Positions 7,939 to 14,937 of a DNA stretch of 14,972 bases are shown here, piece after piece (the first letter of the stretch is position 1; every line of letters starts with the position of its first letter). A program made the position numbers and the translations under genes. Source of the DNA: Lishizhenia sp. (GTDB lineage: Bacteria; Bacteroidota; Bacteroidia; Flavobacteriales_D; Crocinitomicaceae). The stretch spans positions 1-14,972 of the forward strand of contig SKHH01000256.1 in the NCBI GenBank assembly GCA_007117055.1, written 5' to 3'. The notes under the pieces are model-generated. The model made no database searches. It was not told the DNA's origin and saw only the letters and a program-made list of their open reading frames with translations.

Positions 7939-9189
7939 TTATTCTATCACAAGTTTCTGAGTAGCAACTCCCGAACTTGTTTGGATGTGTACTACATACA
8001 TACCGCTATGCAGTGAAGAGACATCTGCCTGAATAACATCGGAGAACAATGCCTTTTCTGAAGCTACAACTTGACCATTCATAGCATAAATAGTATATCC
8101 TTCTATTGCTTGATCTGAAGTCATCATTACTTTATCACTTGCTGGGTTTGGATACATCTTGAAATCTACAAACGTTTCATCTTGGGTAGAAAGTGACTCT
8201 CCGTAAGTACAAAATTCCGCTTCATCACAAACAAAATGCAATAAAAAGTTTGTGATATAATTTGCTGTAGTATCGTAATAATTTGCGTCATTCACATGAG
8301 GAACGTGATCAGCACCCCAGAAAGGCTTGAAACAATTTTGCAAACCTAATTCATCGGCTTTAGCATGAATCGACTGACTTCCTGCTACTTCTATAATTTC
8401 AAAAATAGCCACGGAAATCACATCTGTATCAAACGGCACAGTACCGTCTTCACTTCCATGTAAACTTAAAACTGGCGTATCATCCGCTTCCATCCATTCC
8501 ACATCACCCAATGCACCTGCTAAGTTTACAATAGCCGTTACTTCCGTTGAGAAACCTGGGTTTCCGCTATCTCCTTCAATACCTCCTGTAAGGCCAGGCT
8601 TTGAAAAATCAATAGAAGATGGGATTTCAGATTCTTGATCTAAATAAGCATGATGCACAGCCATAAAACCACCAGCTGAAGAACCAACTAAATAAATGTG
8701 ATCCGTATCAATTTTGTAAGGATTACCATCTTCCTCTACTGACTTATAGAAAAAACGAATAGCTGCTTTACAATCTTGAGTAGCTCTAAAAACAGCCTCT
8801 GAAGCATCCCCTTCACTTGGACCAGAAACAGATATTAAGTTATCCATACCTAAACGATAAGAAATAGAAGCAGTCACATACCCTTTTCTTGCAAACTCTT
8901 CTGCTAAAGGCACGACATCATTCCCTGTTTTTTCTCCAGCAATAAAAGTACCACCGTGCATTAAAATAATCAAAGGTCTGGCTGTTTCAGTATCTCCATC
9001 TGGTTGGCGAATATCTACAAATAAATCCGTATCGTTTCCTTCGCGATTCAAGTTATTACCATATTTAACATCTGATTCCAAGGTAAAACTGCTAAATACT
9101 TCAGTTCTATAACGTCCATCCGAGCAGTCTTGAGCTTGAGATGTAAAAAGCATTGAAAATGCTAATGTTGCTAAGTAAATTTTCTTCAT
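7939..9189 (-). CDS. secreted alpha/beta-hydrolase (carboxylesterase-like) with type A T9SS sorting domain
   Basis: This is a predicted extracellular or surface esterase of 416 residues. The ATG at 9189 gives a clear signal peptide (MKKIYLATLAFSMLFTSQAQ). An in-frame ATG at 9333 would add 48 residues that overlap the upstream gene and lack signal features. The hydrolase domain (about 25-325) has the oxyanion motif HGG (78-80), nucleophile elbow GSSAG (Ser171), an acid in HGSEDG (Asp248) and a base in ADHVPH (His295 or His298). HGGTFIAG and SYRLG place it near the hormone-sensitive-lipase and BD-FAE carboxylesterase groups. Residues about 344-416 are a type A Por sorting domain (MYPNPASDKV, HSGMYVVHIQT, QKLVIE). 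It lies about 20 bases after the FadL-type gene, so hydrolysis of an ester outside the cell and uptake of the product may be linked. The substrate is unknown. Confidence 0.9.
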   Translation of the reverse strand: MKKIYLATLAFSMLFTSQAQDCSDGRYRTEVFSSFTLESDVKYGNNLNREGNDTDLFVDIRQPDGDTETARPLIILMHGGTFIAGEKTGNDVVPLAEEFARKGYVTASISYRLGMDNLISVSGPSEGDASEAVFRATQDCKAAIRFFYKSVEEDGNPYKIDTDHIYLVGSSAGGFMAVHHAYLDQESEIPSSIDFSKPGLTGGIEGDSGNPGFSTEVTAIVNLAGALGDVEWMEADDTPVLSLHGSEDGTVPFDTDVISVAIFEIIEVAGSQSIHAKADELGLQNCFKPFWGADHVPHVNDANYYDTTANYITNFLLHFVCDEAEFCTYGESLSTQDETFVDFKMYPNPASDKVMMTSDQAIEGYTIYAMNGQVVASEKALFSDVIQADVSSLHSGMYVVHIQTSSGVATQKLVIE

Positions 9190-9208
9190 AATTATTGTTT
9201 TATATAGT

Positions 9209-10435
9209 TTAAAATTTATACGAAAATGAAATACCCGGTATAAACGCTCTAGACGTCCAAGTACCACCGAATTGTGACTCCAAATTAACATCATCTCGTT
9301 GCCCTCTAGTGACATAAAGGAAAGAAGCATCAACTGTAAAATTATTCACAGTATAACTTGCACCAATGGAAATTCCTGTTTTATCCATGTCAGGAGTTTC
9401 TGGAGTAAGGTATCCGTCTTGTACAGGAGAGAAGTCATAATACATACCTGCACGGAGTTGTAAGTTTTCATTTACTTCATATTCTGCACCCGCTCTAAGT
9501 ATTACTACATTTTTATATCTGCGCGCAGAACGAGTGTCTTGTAACTGCTCTGTATTATCCGCAAAATCAAACGCAAGCGTATCGTAACTACTCCACCCTA
9601 CGTAATTCATATCAAAAGCCAAAGTTAATTTTTCTGATGCTTTAACACCTATTCCAATATTGAATACACTTGGTAAATTCAAACCAGTTTGGAATGTAGT
9701 AGCTGGAAAAGCTGTACCCTCTAATACAGAAGGAACCGTAAAACGAGCCTCACCTCCATCTAATTGAACACTTACTCCAGAACGGTAACTCGCACCGATT
9801 GAAATATTATCAGCGATGTCATAATAAACACCTACATTAAACCCGTGACCTATACCAGCACCACTTAATCGAACTTCTCCATATTCGCTATCCATGTCTT
9901 GCAGCGGGATTCCTCTTCGCAGCTCAAAATCTCCCGTTCCGAAAACGTATCCTGCACCAATTCCCAATCGGTCATTTACCTGATAAGCAATTGTCCCTTG
10001 ATAAAAAATCGCACGTAATCCCATTTCTCTTAATAAGAATTGGCCTTTCCAATCATCATCATAACTGATACTACTTCCAAACGGCGTGTATACTCCTAAT
10101 CCAAATACGACTGGAGAGTCTTCATTTAAACGAAAAGACACATAACCATGAAAAGGCGTTCCTATTGGATTCGTATTATTTGCCTCATATACTCCAGGAG
10201 CAAACTCTCTGTATCCGACATGCGCAGAAATAAGATTAATACCTATTAGGACCTCTGTATTGGCAAAGGCTAAAGCGCCTGGATTAAAAAAACCACTTGC
10301 CGCTCCAAGTCTCAAACCGACACCCGTATGCCCCATTCCAGCACTTCTATTGCCTTGTAAATTCACTTGAAAACCTCCCGCTATTGTAGTCCATGAAAAT
10401 AGCAGTACTGTTAGTAACGTAGTTATTCGTTTCAC
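9209..10435 (-). CDS. FadL/OmpP1/TodX-family outer-membrane transport protein
   Basis: FadL-family proteins are 14-strand outer-membrane barrels that take up long-chain fatty acids or other hydrophobic molecules. From a GTG start at 10435 the protein has 408 residues and a normal signal peptide (KRITTLLTVLLFSW, TIAG). The mature part begins GGFQVNLQGNRSAGMGHTG, the family's plug-forming N-terminal signature. Barrel-like Gly- and aromatic-rich strands continue to the C-terminal FSYKF with terminal Phe. The ATG at 10492 would prepend 19 residues unlike a signal peptide, and a possible promoter lies between the two. Of the two starts I prefer GTG. The secreted esterase gene follows after about 20 bases, and the shared terminator at 7882-7916 closes the unit. 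The transported compound cannot be told from sequence. Confidence 0.88.
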   Translation of the reverse strand: MKRITTLLTVLLFSWTTIAGGFQVNLQGNRSAGMGHTGVGLRLGAASGFFNPGALAFANTEVLIGINLISAHVGYREFAPGVYEANNTNPIGTPFHGYVSFRLNEDSPVVFGLGVYTPFGSSISYDDDWKGQFLLREMGLRAIFYQGTIAYQVNDRLGIGAGYVFGTGDFELRRGIPLQDMDSEYGEVRLSGAGIGHGFNVGVYYDIADNISIGASYRSGVSVQLDGGEARFTVPSVLEGTAFPATTFQTGLNLPSVFNIGIGVKASEKLTLAFDMNYVGWSSYDTLAFDFADNTEQLQDTRSARRYKNVVILRAGAEYEVNENLQLRAGMYYDFSPVQDGYLTPETPDMDKTGISIGASYTVNNFTVDASFLYVTRGQRDDVNLESQFGGTWTSRAFIPGISFSYKF

Positions 10436-10626
10436 ACTGTAAGTTTTAATATTCTTTGGTAAAAATAAAAAAAAAGTCTTTCCAAAACACAAATGAGCAA
10501 ATAATTAAAAGCATTATGACATTTTATATACTATGAAAAACAAATACTACGAACTTAAATAGCTTTAATATAGCTTCCAAAAGCAACTGAAACACCAGTT
10601 GAATGTCATACTAAATTACAAATAGT
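10436..10626. other. AT-rich spacer without a gene
   Basis: Together with the decayed fragment that follows, this forms a 399-base gap between the FadL-type gene and the Cys-rich gene. Apart from the possible FadL promoter I see no open frame longer than a few tens of codons with coding character. A short inverted repeat, CAACTG with CAGTTG around 10585-10603, is too short to interpret. Confidence 0.5.
10460..10492 (-). promoter_or_regulatory. possible promoter of the FadL-type gene
   Basis: The minus strand has TTG at 10492-10490, then 22 bases, then TATTTTTA (10467-10460), one mismatch from TAnnTTTG. A start of transcription near 10454 would give a leader of about 19 bases to the GTG at 10435 and exclude the ATG at 10492. 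The match is imperfect and lies in T-rich sequence. Confidence 0.3.
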
Positions 10627-10799
10627 TTACCCTAAAGTTAAGTCTATCGCTATAAAGGACAAGTTCATGCTTTTATTTTTTAAACGATCTCCTGCTTCGA
10701 AAGAAAGGTCTAATACAATCGTCTCTCCAGCAGTAAAAACACGAAACAAGCTGTTGCTTTGTTTATATCAAGTACTACGTTTTGTCCCGAAGAATTATC
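10627..10799 (-). pseudogene. frameshifted remnant of a beta-rich protein gene
   Basis: On the minus strand, 10799 to about 10745 reads DNSSGQNVVLDINKATACF in one frame. A second frame then takes over and reads VFTAGETIVLDLSFEAGD followed by RLKNKSMNLSFIAIDLTLG, to the TAA at 10627. Together they look like the last 55 or so residues of an exported beta-sandwich protein broken by one frameshift near 10740-10750. There is no start codon, and an in-frame TGA precedes the first part. The pattern of a Gly-Glu turn, LDL-x-F strand and NKSMNLSFIAID loosely resembles the C-terminus of TasA/camelysin-type proteins, but this is only an impression. It could also be chance in a noncoding stretch. Confidence 0.35.
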
Positions 10800-10834
10800 T
10801 CAACAGCAAGTAATACATATTCGATTATGCACAA

Positions 10835-10972
10835 TTATTTATTAGGGCATGAGCCACAAAACTTTCCTTTCTTTTTATACTTTTTACAGCACTTTTTCTT
10901 TTTGCAACAAAAATTTAAAGCAGAAACCTCTATTTCACTAGATTGTTGAGATAATATATGAACAGCCTCCAT
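10835..10972 (-). CDS. 45-residue Cys/Lys-rich mini-protein
   Basis: This is a small gene that ordinary length cut-offs miss. The product begins MEAVHILSQQSSEIEVSALN and ends in a basic Cys-rich half: FCCKKKKCCKKYKKKGK, then FCGSCPNK. It has six cysteines, as two CC pairs and a final CxxC, and 13 lysines in 45 residues. The paired cysteines suggest metal binding or redox chemistry, and the charge would also suit nucleic-acid contact. There is no signal peptide. I recall short proteins with similar CCKKYKKxGKxCxxCP tails in other Bacteroidota, which supports a real gene, but I cannot name a function. A strong promoter (10995-11026) lies just upstream, with a leader of about 16 bases. Confidence 0.7.
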   Translation of the reverse strand: MEAVHILSQQSSEIEVSALNFCCKKKKCCKKYKKKGKFCGSCPNK

Positions 10973-10994
10973 ATTTATTTATAATTAGTCTAAA

Positions 10995-11026
10995 CAAAAG
11001 TAAGCAAAATAATAAATGTACTGCAA
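10995..11026 (-). promoter_or_regulatory. Bacteroidota-type promoter of the Cys-rich mini-protein gene
   Basis: The minus strand has TTG (11026-11024), 21 bases, then TACTTTTG (11002-10995), a perfect TAnnTTTG box. Predicted start of transcription is near 10989, about 16 bases before the ATG at 10972. This is independent support that the small gene is expressed. Confidence 0.6.
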
Positions 11027-11224
11027 TTTTTCCCAAAAAAAATGGTTCTACTGTTATTTTAATGAGTTGGCTCGTCTGCAAACTCAACGCGCAATTATTT
11101 CAGAAATGGGTTACCAACAAAGGATGTAAACGTGTGTTTTTCTATGGATTAACTATAACTTATAAAGTCATATCCTCACGCCCTGTAGGCCTGTCTGACT
11201 GGTATGGCGGAGATGTAATACTTA

Positions 11225-11247
11225 AACGAAGGACAACGTCCTTCGTT
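11225..11247. repeat. stem-loop 1 of the intergenic cluster
   Basis: A perfect 10-base inverted repeat, AACGAAGGAC with GTCCTTCGTT, surrounds the three-base loop AAC. No T-run follows on either strand, so it does not look like a terminator. Confidence 0.7.
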
Positions 11248-11263
11248 AGGAATGAATTAAATA

Positions 11264-11305
11264 ATTAGTACCGAAAACCTACCTTGGCAGGTTTTCGGTA
11301 CTAAT
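11264..11305. repeat. stem-loop 2: 17-base-pair perfect inverted repeat
   Basis: The arms 11264-11280 (core TAGTACCGAAAACCT) and 11289-11305 (core AGGTTTTCGGTACTA) pair perfectly over 17 bases, with an eight-base centre ACCTTGGC. This is the strongest palindrome noticed in the window. No U-tract follows on either strand, and no gene ends nearby, so a terminator function is unlikely. Confidence 0.8.
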
Positions 11306-11325
11306 AAGGGATAGTATAGCTTATC

Positions 11326-11354
11326 GTAAACATCGGGTTTCACCCAATGTTTAC
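11326..11354. repeat. stem-loop 3 of the intergenic cluster
   Basis: Arms GTAAACATCGGG (11326-11337) and CCCAATGTTTAC (11343-11354) pair over 12 positions with one C/A mismatch and a five-base loop TTTCA. It lies 20 bases after stem-loop 2 and also lacks a T-run. Confidence 0.65.
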
Positions 11355-11711
11355 AAATGCAGTCCTTTCAAGATAATTTTTCGACTTAGCTTGGCAACCC
11401 AATTACCGAACATTGATTTGCAATTAGAACGATGATTTAAAAGAACTTAAAAGAGAATTCGACGGAGTGATGTGGTAATTGCACAACGCCATATCTCCTA
11501 AAGAGCATCTGAACGCAAATTATTTGTAAGCCATAAGTATTCTGCAACAAACGAATGTATGAGAGCATTTAGATTCAACTATTTAATCAATTCAGACGCT
11601 TCCTAATAATCCACGAAGTATGGGTTTGCCCTGAATCAACCTAATTTTTTATTTATTTCAATTAAAGTCACTACATTCGTACATACAGAAAGAAATAATA
11701 ACAGGGAAGAA

Positions 11712-12122
11712 ATGGAAAACAAAGAATTAGAAGAAAAAGACAATATTGAGCAAACTGCAGAATATGATAGGACTCCTGCTATATTAGGGTACTTAACCTT
11801 CATTGGATTCATTATAGCGTTAATTATTCAAGTCAACAAAAAAGAAAACGAACGGATATTTTTGGCATTTCACTTACGTCAAGCATTTGGACTGATTATC
11901 CTAAGTATCATCTTCATTTTATCTTTTTCAATTCTTAGTGTAATTACACTCTCTTTTCATTTTGGAGCACTAAGTATTTTAAACATAATTTCTTTTCTTT
12001 TCTCAATAATTTACCTGGGGTTAATAATAATTGGGATTCGAAATGCATTAAACCAAGAGACTAAAACCTTACCTTTTATGGGAAGAAAAATAGAATCTAT
12101 ATTAAAAAAGACCTTTGAATAA
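11712..12122 (+). CDS. DUF4870/Tic20-like small membrane protein
   Basis: This 136-residue integral membrane protein has an acidic, lysine-rich hydrophilic N-terminus (1-22) and three hydrophobic segments at about 24-42, 57-80 and 85-112. A short polar tail follows (RNALNQETKTLPFMGRKIESILKK). The phrases AILGYLTFIGFIIALI, LAFHLRQAFGL and GIRNALNQETKTLPFMG match small Bacteroidota proteins annotated as DUF4870 or Tic20-like. Despite the second name no import function is established for the bacterial proteins. It stands alone on the plus strand, with about 85 bases and a good promoter between it and the next gene. Confidence 0.75.
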   Translation: MENKELEEKDNIEQTAEYDRTPAILGYLTFIGFIIALIIQVNKKENERIFLAFHLRQAFGLIILSIIFILSFSILSVITLSFHFGALSILNIISFLFSIIYLGLIIIGIRNALNQETKTLPFMGRKIESILKKTFE

Positions 12123-12129
12123 AAAAGAA

Positions 12130-12161
12130 TTTGATTAAACGAAAAAAAAATAGTTAGATTT
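12130..12161 (+). promoter_or_regulatory. Bacteroidota-type promoter of the DUF5606 gene
   Basis: TTG (12130-12132), 21 bases, then TAGATTTG (12154-12161), a perfect TAnnTTTG box. Transcription would start near 12168 and leave a leader of about 40 bases to the ATG at 12209. Confidence 0.6.
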
Positions 12162-12208
12162 GGCGACCCAAAATAAAAATTAGTACAAACATAATTAAGA
12201 TAAATTAA

Positions 12209-12670
12209 ATGGATTTAACAGGCATTATATCTATTTCAGGCAAACCAGGCCTTTATAAAGTAGTTGCTCAAGGAAAAAATAATATCATCGTGGAGTCATT
12301 GGTCGATGAAAAAAAATCTCCTGCATATTCTACAGACCGCATTTCTGCATTAGAAGACATCAGTATTTATACATACGAAGAGGATATTCCCTTGAAAGAA
12401 GTTTTCGAATCCATTTTTAAGAAAGAAGATGGTGGTTCTGCACCTTCACACAAGGAAAGTTTAAACACATTAAAAGATTATTTGGAAGAAGTGTTACCGA
12501 ACTACGACCAAGATCGTGTGTATCCTTCGGACATTAAAAAATTATTTCAGTGGTATAATCTATGTGTAAATGCGGGTCTATTAAAACTGGAAGAAAATAG
12601 TGAAGCTACTTCGGAAGCGGAAGTATCCGAGGAGGAGCCAAAAGAAGCTCAAGAGAAATCAGAGGAGTAA
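12209..12670 (+). CDS. DUF5606 domain protein
   Basis: This is a 153-residue cytoplasmic protein of the Bacteroidota-specific DUF5606 family. Residues 1-60 (MDLTGIISISGKPGLYKVVAQ) form the small beta domain typical of the family, and residues about 85-130 (LKDYLEEVLPNYDQDRVYPS, IKKLFQWYNLC) the helical second half. The last 25 residues are a low-complexity acidic tail (EEEPKEAQEKSEE), common in this family and probably disordered. There is no signal peptide or membrane segment. The molecular role is not known. The gene has its own promoter and terminator, so it is probably monocistronic. Confidence 0.88.
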   Translation: MDLTGIISISGKPGLYKVVAQGKNNIIVESLVDEKKSPAYSTDRISALEDISIYTYEEDIPLKEVFESIFKKEDGGSAPSHKESLNTLKDYLEEVLPNYDQDRVYPSDIKKLFQWYNLCVNAGLLKLEENSEATSEAEVSEEEPKEAQEKSEE

Positions 12671-12674
12671 ATTC

Positions 12675-12701
12675 AAAAAGAGGAAAGTACTTCCTCTTTT
12701 T
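12675..12701 (+). terminator. Rho-independent terminator after the DUF5606 gene
   Basis: An 11-base-pair perfect stem, AAAAAGAGGAA with TTCCTCTTTTT, encloses the five-base loop AGTAC. It starts four bases after the stop codon and is followed by a T-rich run to about 12708. Confidence 0.88.
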
Positions 12702-12728
12702 ATTTTTTGATTGTATTAAAGCAAAAAC

Positions 12729-12762
12729 TTGGTGATTTTTTAGCCAAGAAACATTACTTTTG
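12729..12762 (+). promoter_or_regulatory. Bacteroidota-type promoter of the acyltransferase-rarA unit
   Basis: TTG (12729-12731), 23 bases, then TACTTTTG (12755-12762), a perfect TAnnTTTG box. Transcription would begin near 12768, giving a leader of only about nine bases before the ATG at 12777. It follows directly after the DUF5606 terminator. Confidence 0.6.
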
Positions 12763-12776
12763 AACTTTTCTGATTA

Positions 12777-13655
12777 ATGTCACGACTATTTAGCACTATT
12801 ATTTATTACTTATTGATACTGCCTATATCGTATTTGCCCTTCAAATTACTATATGGTTTTTCTACAGTGCTTTATTTTGTGCTGTACTATATTGTTGGTT
12901 ATCGCAAAAAAGTTGTTCGACACAACCTATCGAATTCACTTCCGCATTATAGTCCAGAAGAAATCAAAAAAGAAGAAAAAAAGTTTTATCGTCATTTTGC
13001 CGACTTTTTAGTTGAAAGTACTAAATCCCTTACGATATCCGATAAGGAAATCCGCAAACGATGTAAGCTGACCAACCCAGAAATTCTATACAAACTTCAT
13101 GAAGAAGGTAAAAATGCAATTGTACTTTGTGGTCATTACAATAATTGGGAGTACTATGCGGTAGGTATAGCTCAACAAATGAAACATGAAACAGCAGCTG
13201 TTTACAAGCCCTTAAAAAACAAGTTTTTTAACGATTTGATTTTAGGATCTCGTCAACGATTCGGAATGAATATGGTCAGTATGAAAGAGATTCCGCGTTT
13301 TTTTGCTAAAAATGCTGCAAGTAAAGCACCAACGTTAACGATTATCGTAAATGATCAATCTCCTGGGAATCCTAAAACGGCACATTGGAATACTTTTTTA
13401 AATCAAGAAACAGGATGGATGAAAGGAGCTGAGGCGCTAGCAAAAAAATACAATCAAGTAGTTTTATTCGGTTGCATACGCAAAGTGGAACGAGGTTTTT
13501 ACGAAGTAACTTTTTATCCCATAACCGATAAGATTTCTGAAGAACAAGAAGGTTATGTAATTGATAAACACGCAGAATATTTGGAGATGGCTATATTGGA
13601 GAACCCGGCCTATTGGTTATGGTCACACAAAAGATGGAAGCATAAAAAACCATAG
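12777..13655 (+). CDS. lysophospholipid acyltransferase, lipid A biosynthesis (LpxL/HtrB) type
   Basis: This 292-residue membrane-associated acyltransferase of the LpxL/LpxM (HtrB) family adds a secondary acyl chain to a lipid A precursor at the inner face of the cytoplasmic membrane. An N-terminal membrane anchor spans about residues 5-41. The family's catalytic HX4D/E motif is present as GHYNNWE (His120, Glu125), followed by the conserved region with VYKPLKNKFFN and VNDQSP (191-196). The length suits the family. The last bases form a compact junction with rarA, whose ATG begins four bases after the TAG. Ornithine-lipid or another acceptor cannot be excluded, because acceptor choice is not readable from these motifs. 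Confidence 0.88.
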   Translation: MSRLFSTIIYYLLILPISYLPFKLLYGFSTVLYFVLYYIVGYRKKVVRHNLSNSLPHYSPEEIKKEEKKFYRHFADFLVESTKSLTISDKEIRKRCKLTNPEILYKLHEEGKNAIVLCGHYNNWEYYAVGIAQQMKHETAAVYKPLKNKFFNDLILGSRQRFGMNMVSMKEIPRFFAKNAASKAPTLTIIVNDQSPGNPKTAHWNTFLNQETGWMKGAEALAKKYNQVVLFGCIRKVERGFYEVTFYPITDKISEEQEGYVIDKHAEYLEMAILENPAYWLWSHKRWKHKKP

Positions 13656-13659
13656 AAAA

Positions 13660-14937
13660 ATGAGACCATCTTCTACTCCACTTGCCGAAAGAATGCGCCC
13701 TAAAAGTCTGGATGAATATATAGGACAAGAACATTTATTAAATTCAGAAAGCGGACTGAAAAAATCGATAGACGCTGGAATTATTCCTTCTCTTATTTTA
13801 TGGGGTCCACCGGGGGTTGGGAAAACTACATTGGCTTTGCTTATGGCGAAACAGCTCAACAGACCATTTTACACCCTTTCAGCCATTTCATCTGGTGTAA
13901 AAGACGTAAGGGAAGTCATTCAAAAAGCTGAATCGAAAGGAATGTTTGATCAAGGTGGAGCCATTTTATTCATTGATGAAATTCATCGTTTTTCGAAATC
14001 ACAACAAGACTCACTCCTTGGAGCTGTCGAAAAAGGAATTATTACCTTAATAGGCGCTACTACTGAAAACCCATCCTTTGAAGTTATTTCAGCTTTACTT
14101 TCGCGTTGTCAAGTATACACTTTAAAACCTTTATCAAAGGAACAGTTAAGTTCTATTCTTAAAAATGTATGTCAAAAAGATGAGTGGCTTTCTTCGTTAA
14201 CAATTGAATTACTAGAAACAGATGCTCTTTTTAGAATTTCTGGAGGTGACGCCCGAAAACTTCTTACCTTATTCGAAATAGTCGTTCACTCGCTATCGCA
14301 CAATAAAGAAATACAAATAACAAATAAAGAAGTATTAGCTGCCGCGCAAACATCTATTGCTCAATACGATAAAGATGGAGAACAGCATTACGATATTATT
14401 TCTGCGTTTATTAAATCAATTAGAGGCAGTGATCCAAATGCTGCTATTTATTGGCTTGCACGTATGATTGAAGGTGGAGAAGACCCCAAATTTATCGCAA
14501 GACGACTAATTATTAGTGCGAGCGAAGACATCGGTTTGGCGAATCCTACTGCGTTAATATTGGCTAATAATACATTTCAAGCAGTCAATCAGATTGGATG
14601 GCCAGAAGCTCGTATCCCGCTGGCACAATGTACTATTTATTTAGCAACTTCTCCGAAAGGAAATGCAGCATACAATGCGATTAATTTAGCGCAGGAAGAA
14701 GTGAAGAAATCAGGAAATTTACCTGTCCCCTTACATCTGCGTAACGCTCCTACAAAGCTAATGCGAGAACTTGATTATGGTAAAGGATATAAATATTCAC
14801 ACGACTACCCAGGCAACTTTGCCAAGCAAAACTTTTTCCCTGATGAATTAGGGGCATCCGATTTTTTCAAAGCGGGTAGTTCAAAAAAAGAGCAAGAAAT
14901 CGCTGAAATTATTCGTAAATTGTGGAAAGAAAAATAA
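13660..14937 (+). CDS. rarA: replication-associated recombination protein A (AAA+ ATPase)
   Basis: RarA (MgsA) is a homotetrameric AAA+ ATPase of the clamp-loader/RuvB kin that acts at stalled replication forks and gaps with SSB. The ATG at 13660 gives 425 residues, the usual family length, beginning MRPSSTPLAERMRPKSLDEY. An in-frame ATG at 13561 would add 33 residues that overlap the acyltransferase gene and are not family-like. Walker A is GPPGVGKT (49-56), Walker B is LFIDEIH with Asp106-Glu107, sensor 1 is GATTENPSF (132-140), the arginine finger is in LLSRC (Arg149), and sensor 2 is GGDARK (Arg199). The C-terminal tetramerisation domain has the conserved ISASEDIGLANP and RELDYGKGYKYSHDYPGNF. 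It is very probably co-transcribed with the acyltransferase gene, an arrangement without an evident functional link. Confidence 0.95.
   Translation: MRPSSTPLAERMRPKSLDEYIGQEHLLNSESGLKKSIDAGIIPSLILWGPPGVGKTTLALLMAKQLNRPFYTLSAISSGVKDVREVIQKAESKGMFDQGGAILFIDEIHRFSKSQQDSLLGAVEKGIITLIGATTENPSFEVISALLSRCQVYTLKPLSKEQLSSILKNVCQKDEWLSSLTIELLETDALFRISGGDARKLLTLFEIVVHSLSHNKEIQITNKEVLAAAQTSIAQYDKDGEQHYDIISAFIKSIRGSDPNAAIYWLARMIEGGEDPKFIARRLIISASEDIGLANPTALILANNTFQAVNQIGWPEARIPLAQCTIYLATSPKGNAAYNAINLAQEEVKKSGNLPVPLHLRNAPTKLMRELDYGKGYKYSHDYPGNFAKQNFFPDELGASDFFKAGSSKKEQEIAEIIRKLWKEK

Larger units (their letters stand above)
11027..11711. other. gene-free stretch with a hairpin cluster
   Basis: No convincing gene is present in this stretch of almost 700 bases. 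An open frame of 68 codons at 11062-11268 exists on the plus strand, but it has no family resemblance I recognise and its end runs through two stem-loops. Frames elsewhere close about every 15 codons, as expected by chance. The part from about 11080 to 11480 looks less AT-biased than the surrounding spacers and contains three stem-loops at 11225-11354. It could be an untranslated RNA, a decayed mobile element, or a multi-copy intergenic element. No tRNA, tmRNA, RNase P or SRP RNA signature was seen. The last 70 bases should hold the promoter of the gene at 11712; TACATTCG at 11672-11679 is the nearest match to a -7 box. Confidence 0.5.

Noticed and set aside
9190..9333. Longer esterase reading frame starting at 9333
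   Set aside because: The extra 48 residues overlap the FadL-type gene and bury the clear signal peptide that begins at 9189.
11062..11268. 68-codon plus-strand open frame in the hairpin region
   Set aside because: No recognisable family and no promoter seen; its 3' end runs through stem-loop 1 and into stem-loop 2. More likely a chance frame in noncoding DNA.
11264..11305. Stem-loop 2 as a bidirectional terminator
   Set aside because: There is no T-run on either strand, and no gene ends within about 150 bases on either side.
11220..11360. Stem-loops as an integron attC array
   Set aside because: No clear RYYYAAC/GTTRRRY core pairs, no cassette-like genes between the stems and no integrase in the window.
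11400..11600. Short in-frame pieces reminiscent of a decayed transposase, such as DDLKELKREFDGVMW on the plus strand
   Set aside because: Stops fall about every 15 codons, as expected at this base composition, and no DDE or other transposase motif or terminal inverted repeat could be found.
13561..13659. Longer RarA frame starting inside the acyltransferase gene
   Set aside because: The extra residues do not resemble RarA, and the ATG at 13660 gives the normal family N-terminus and length.
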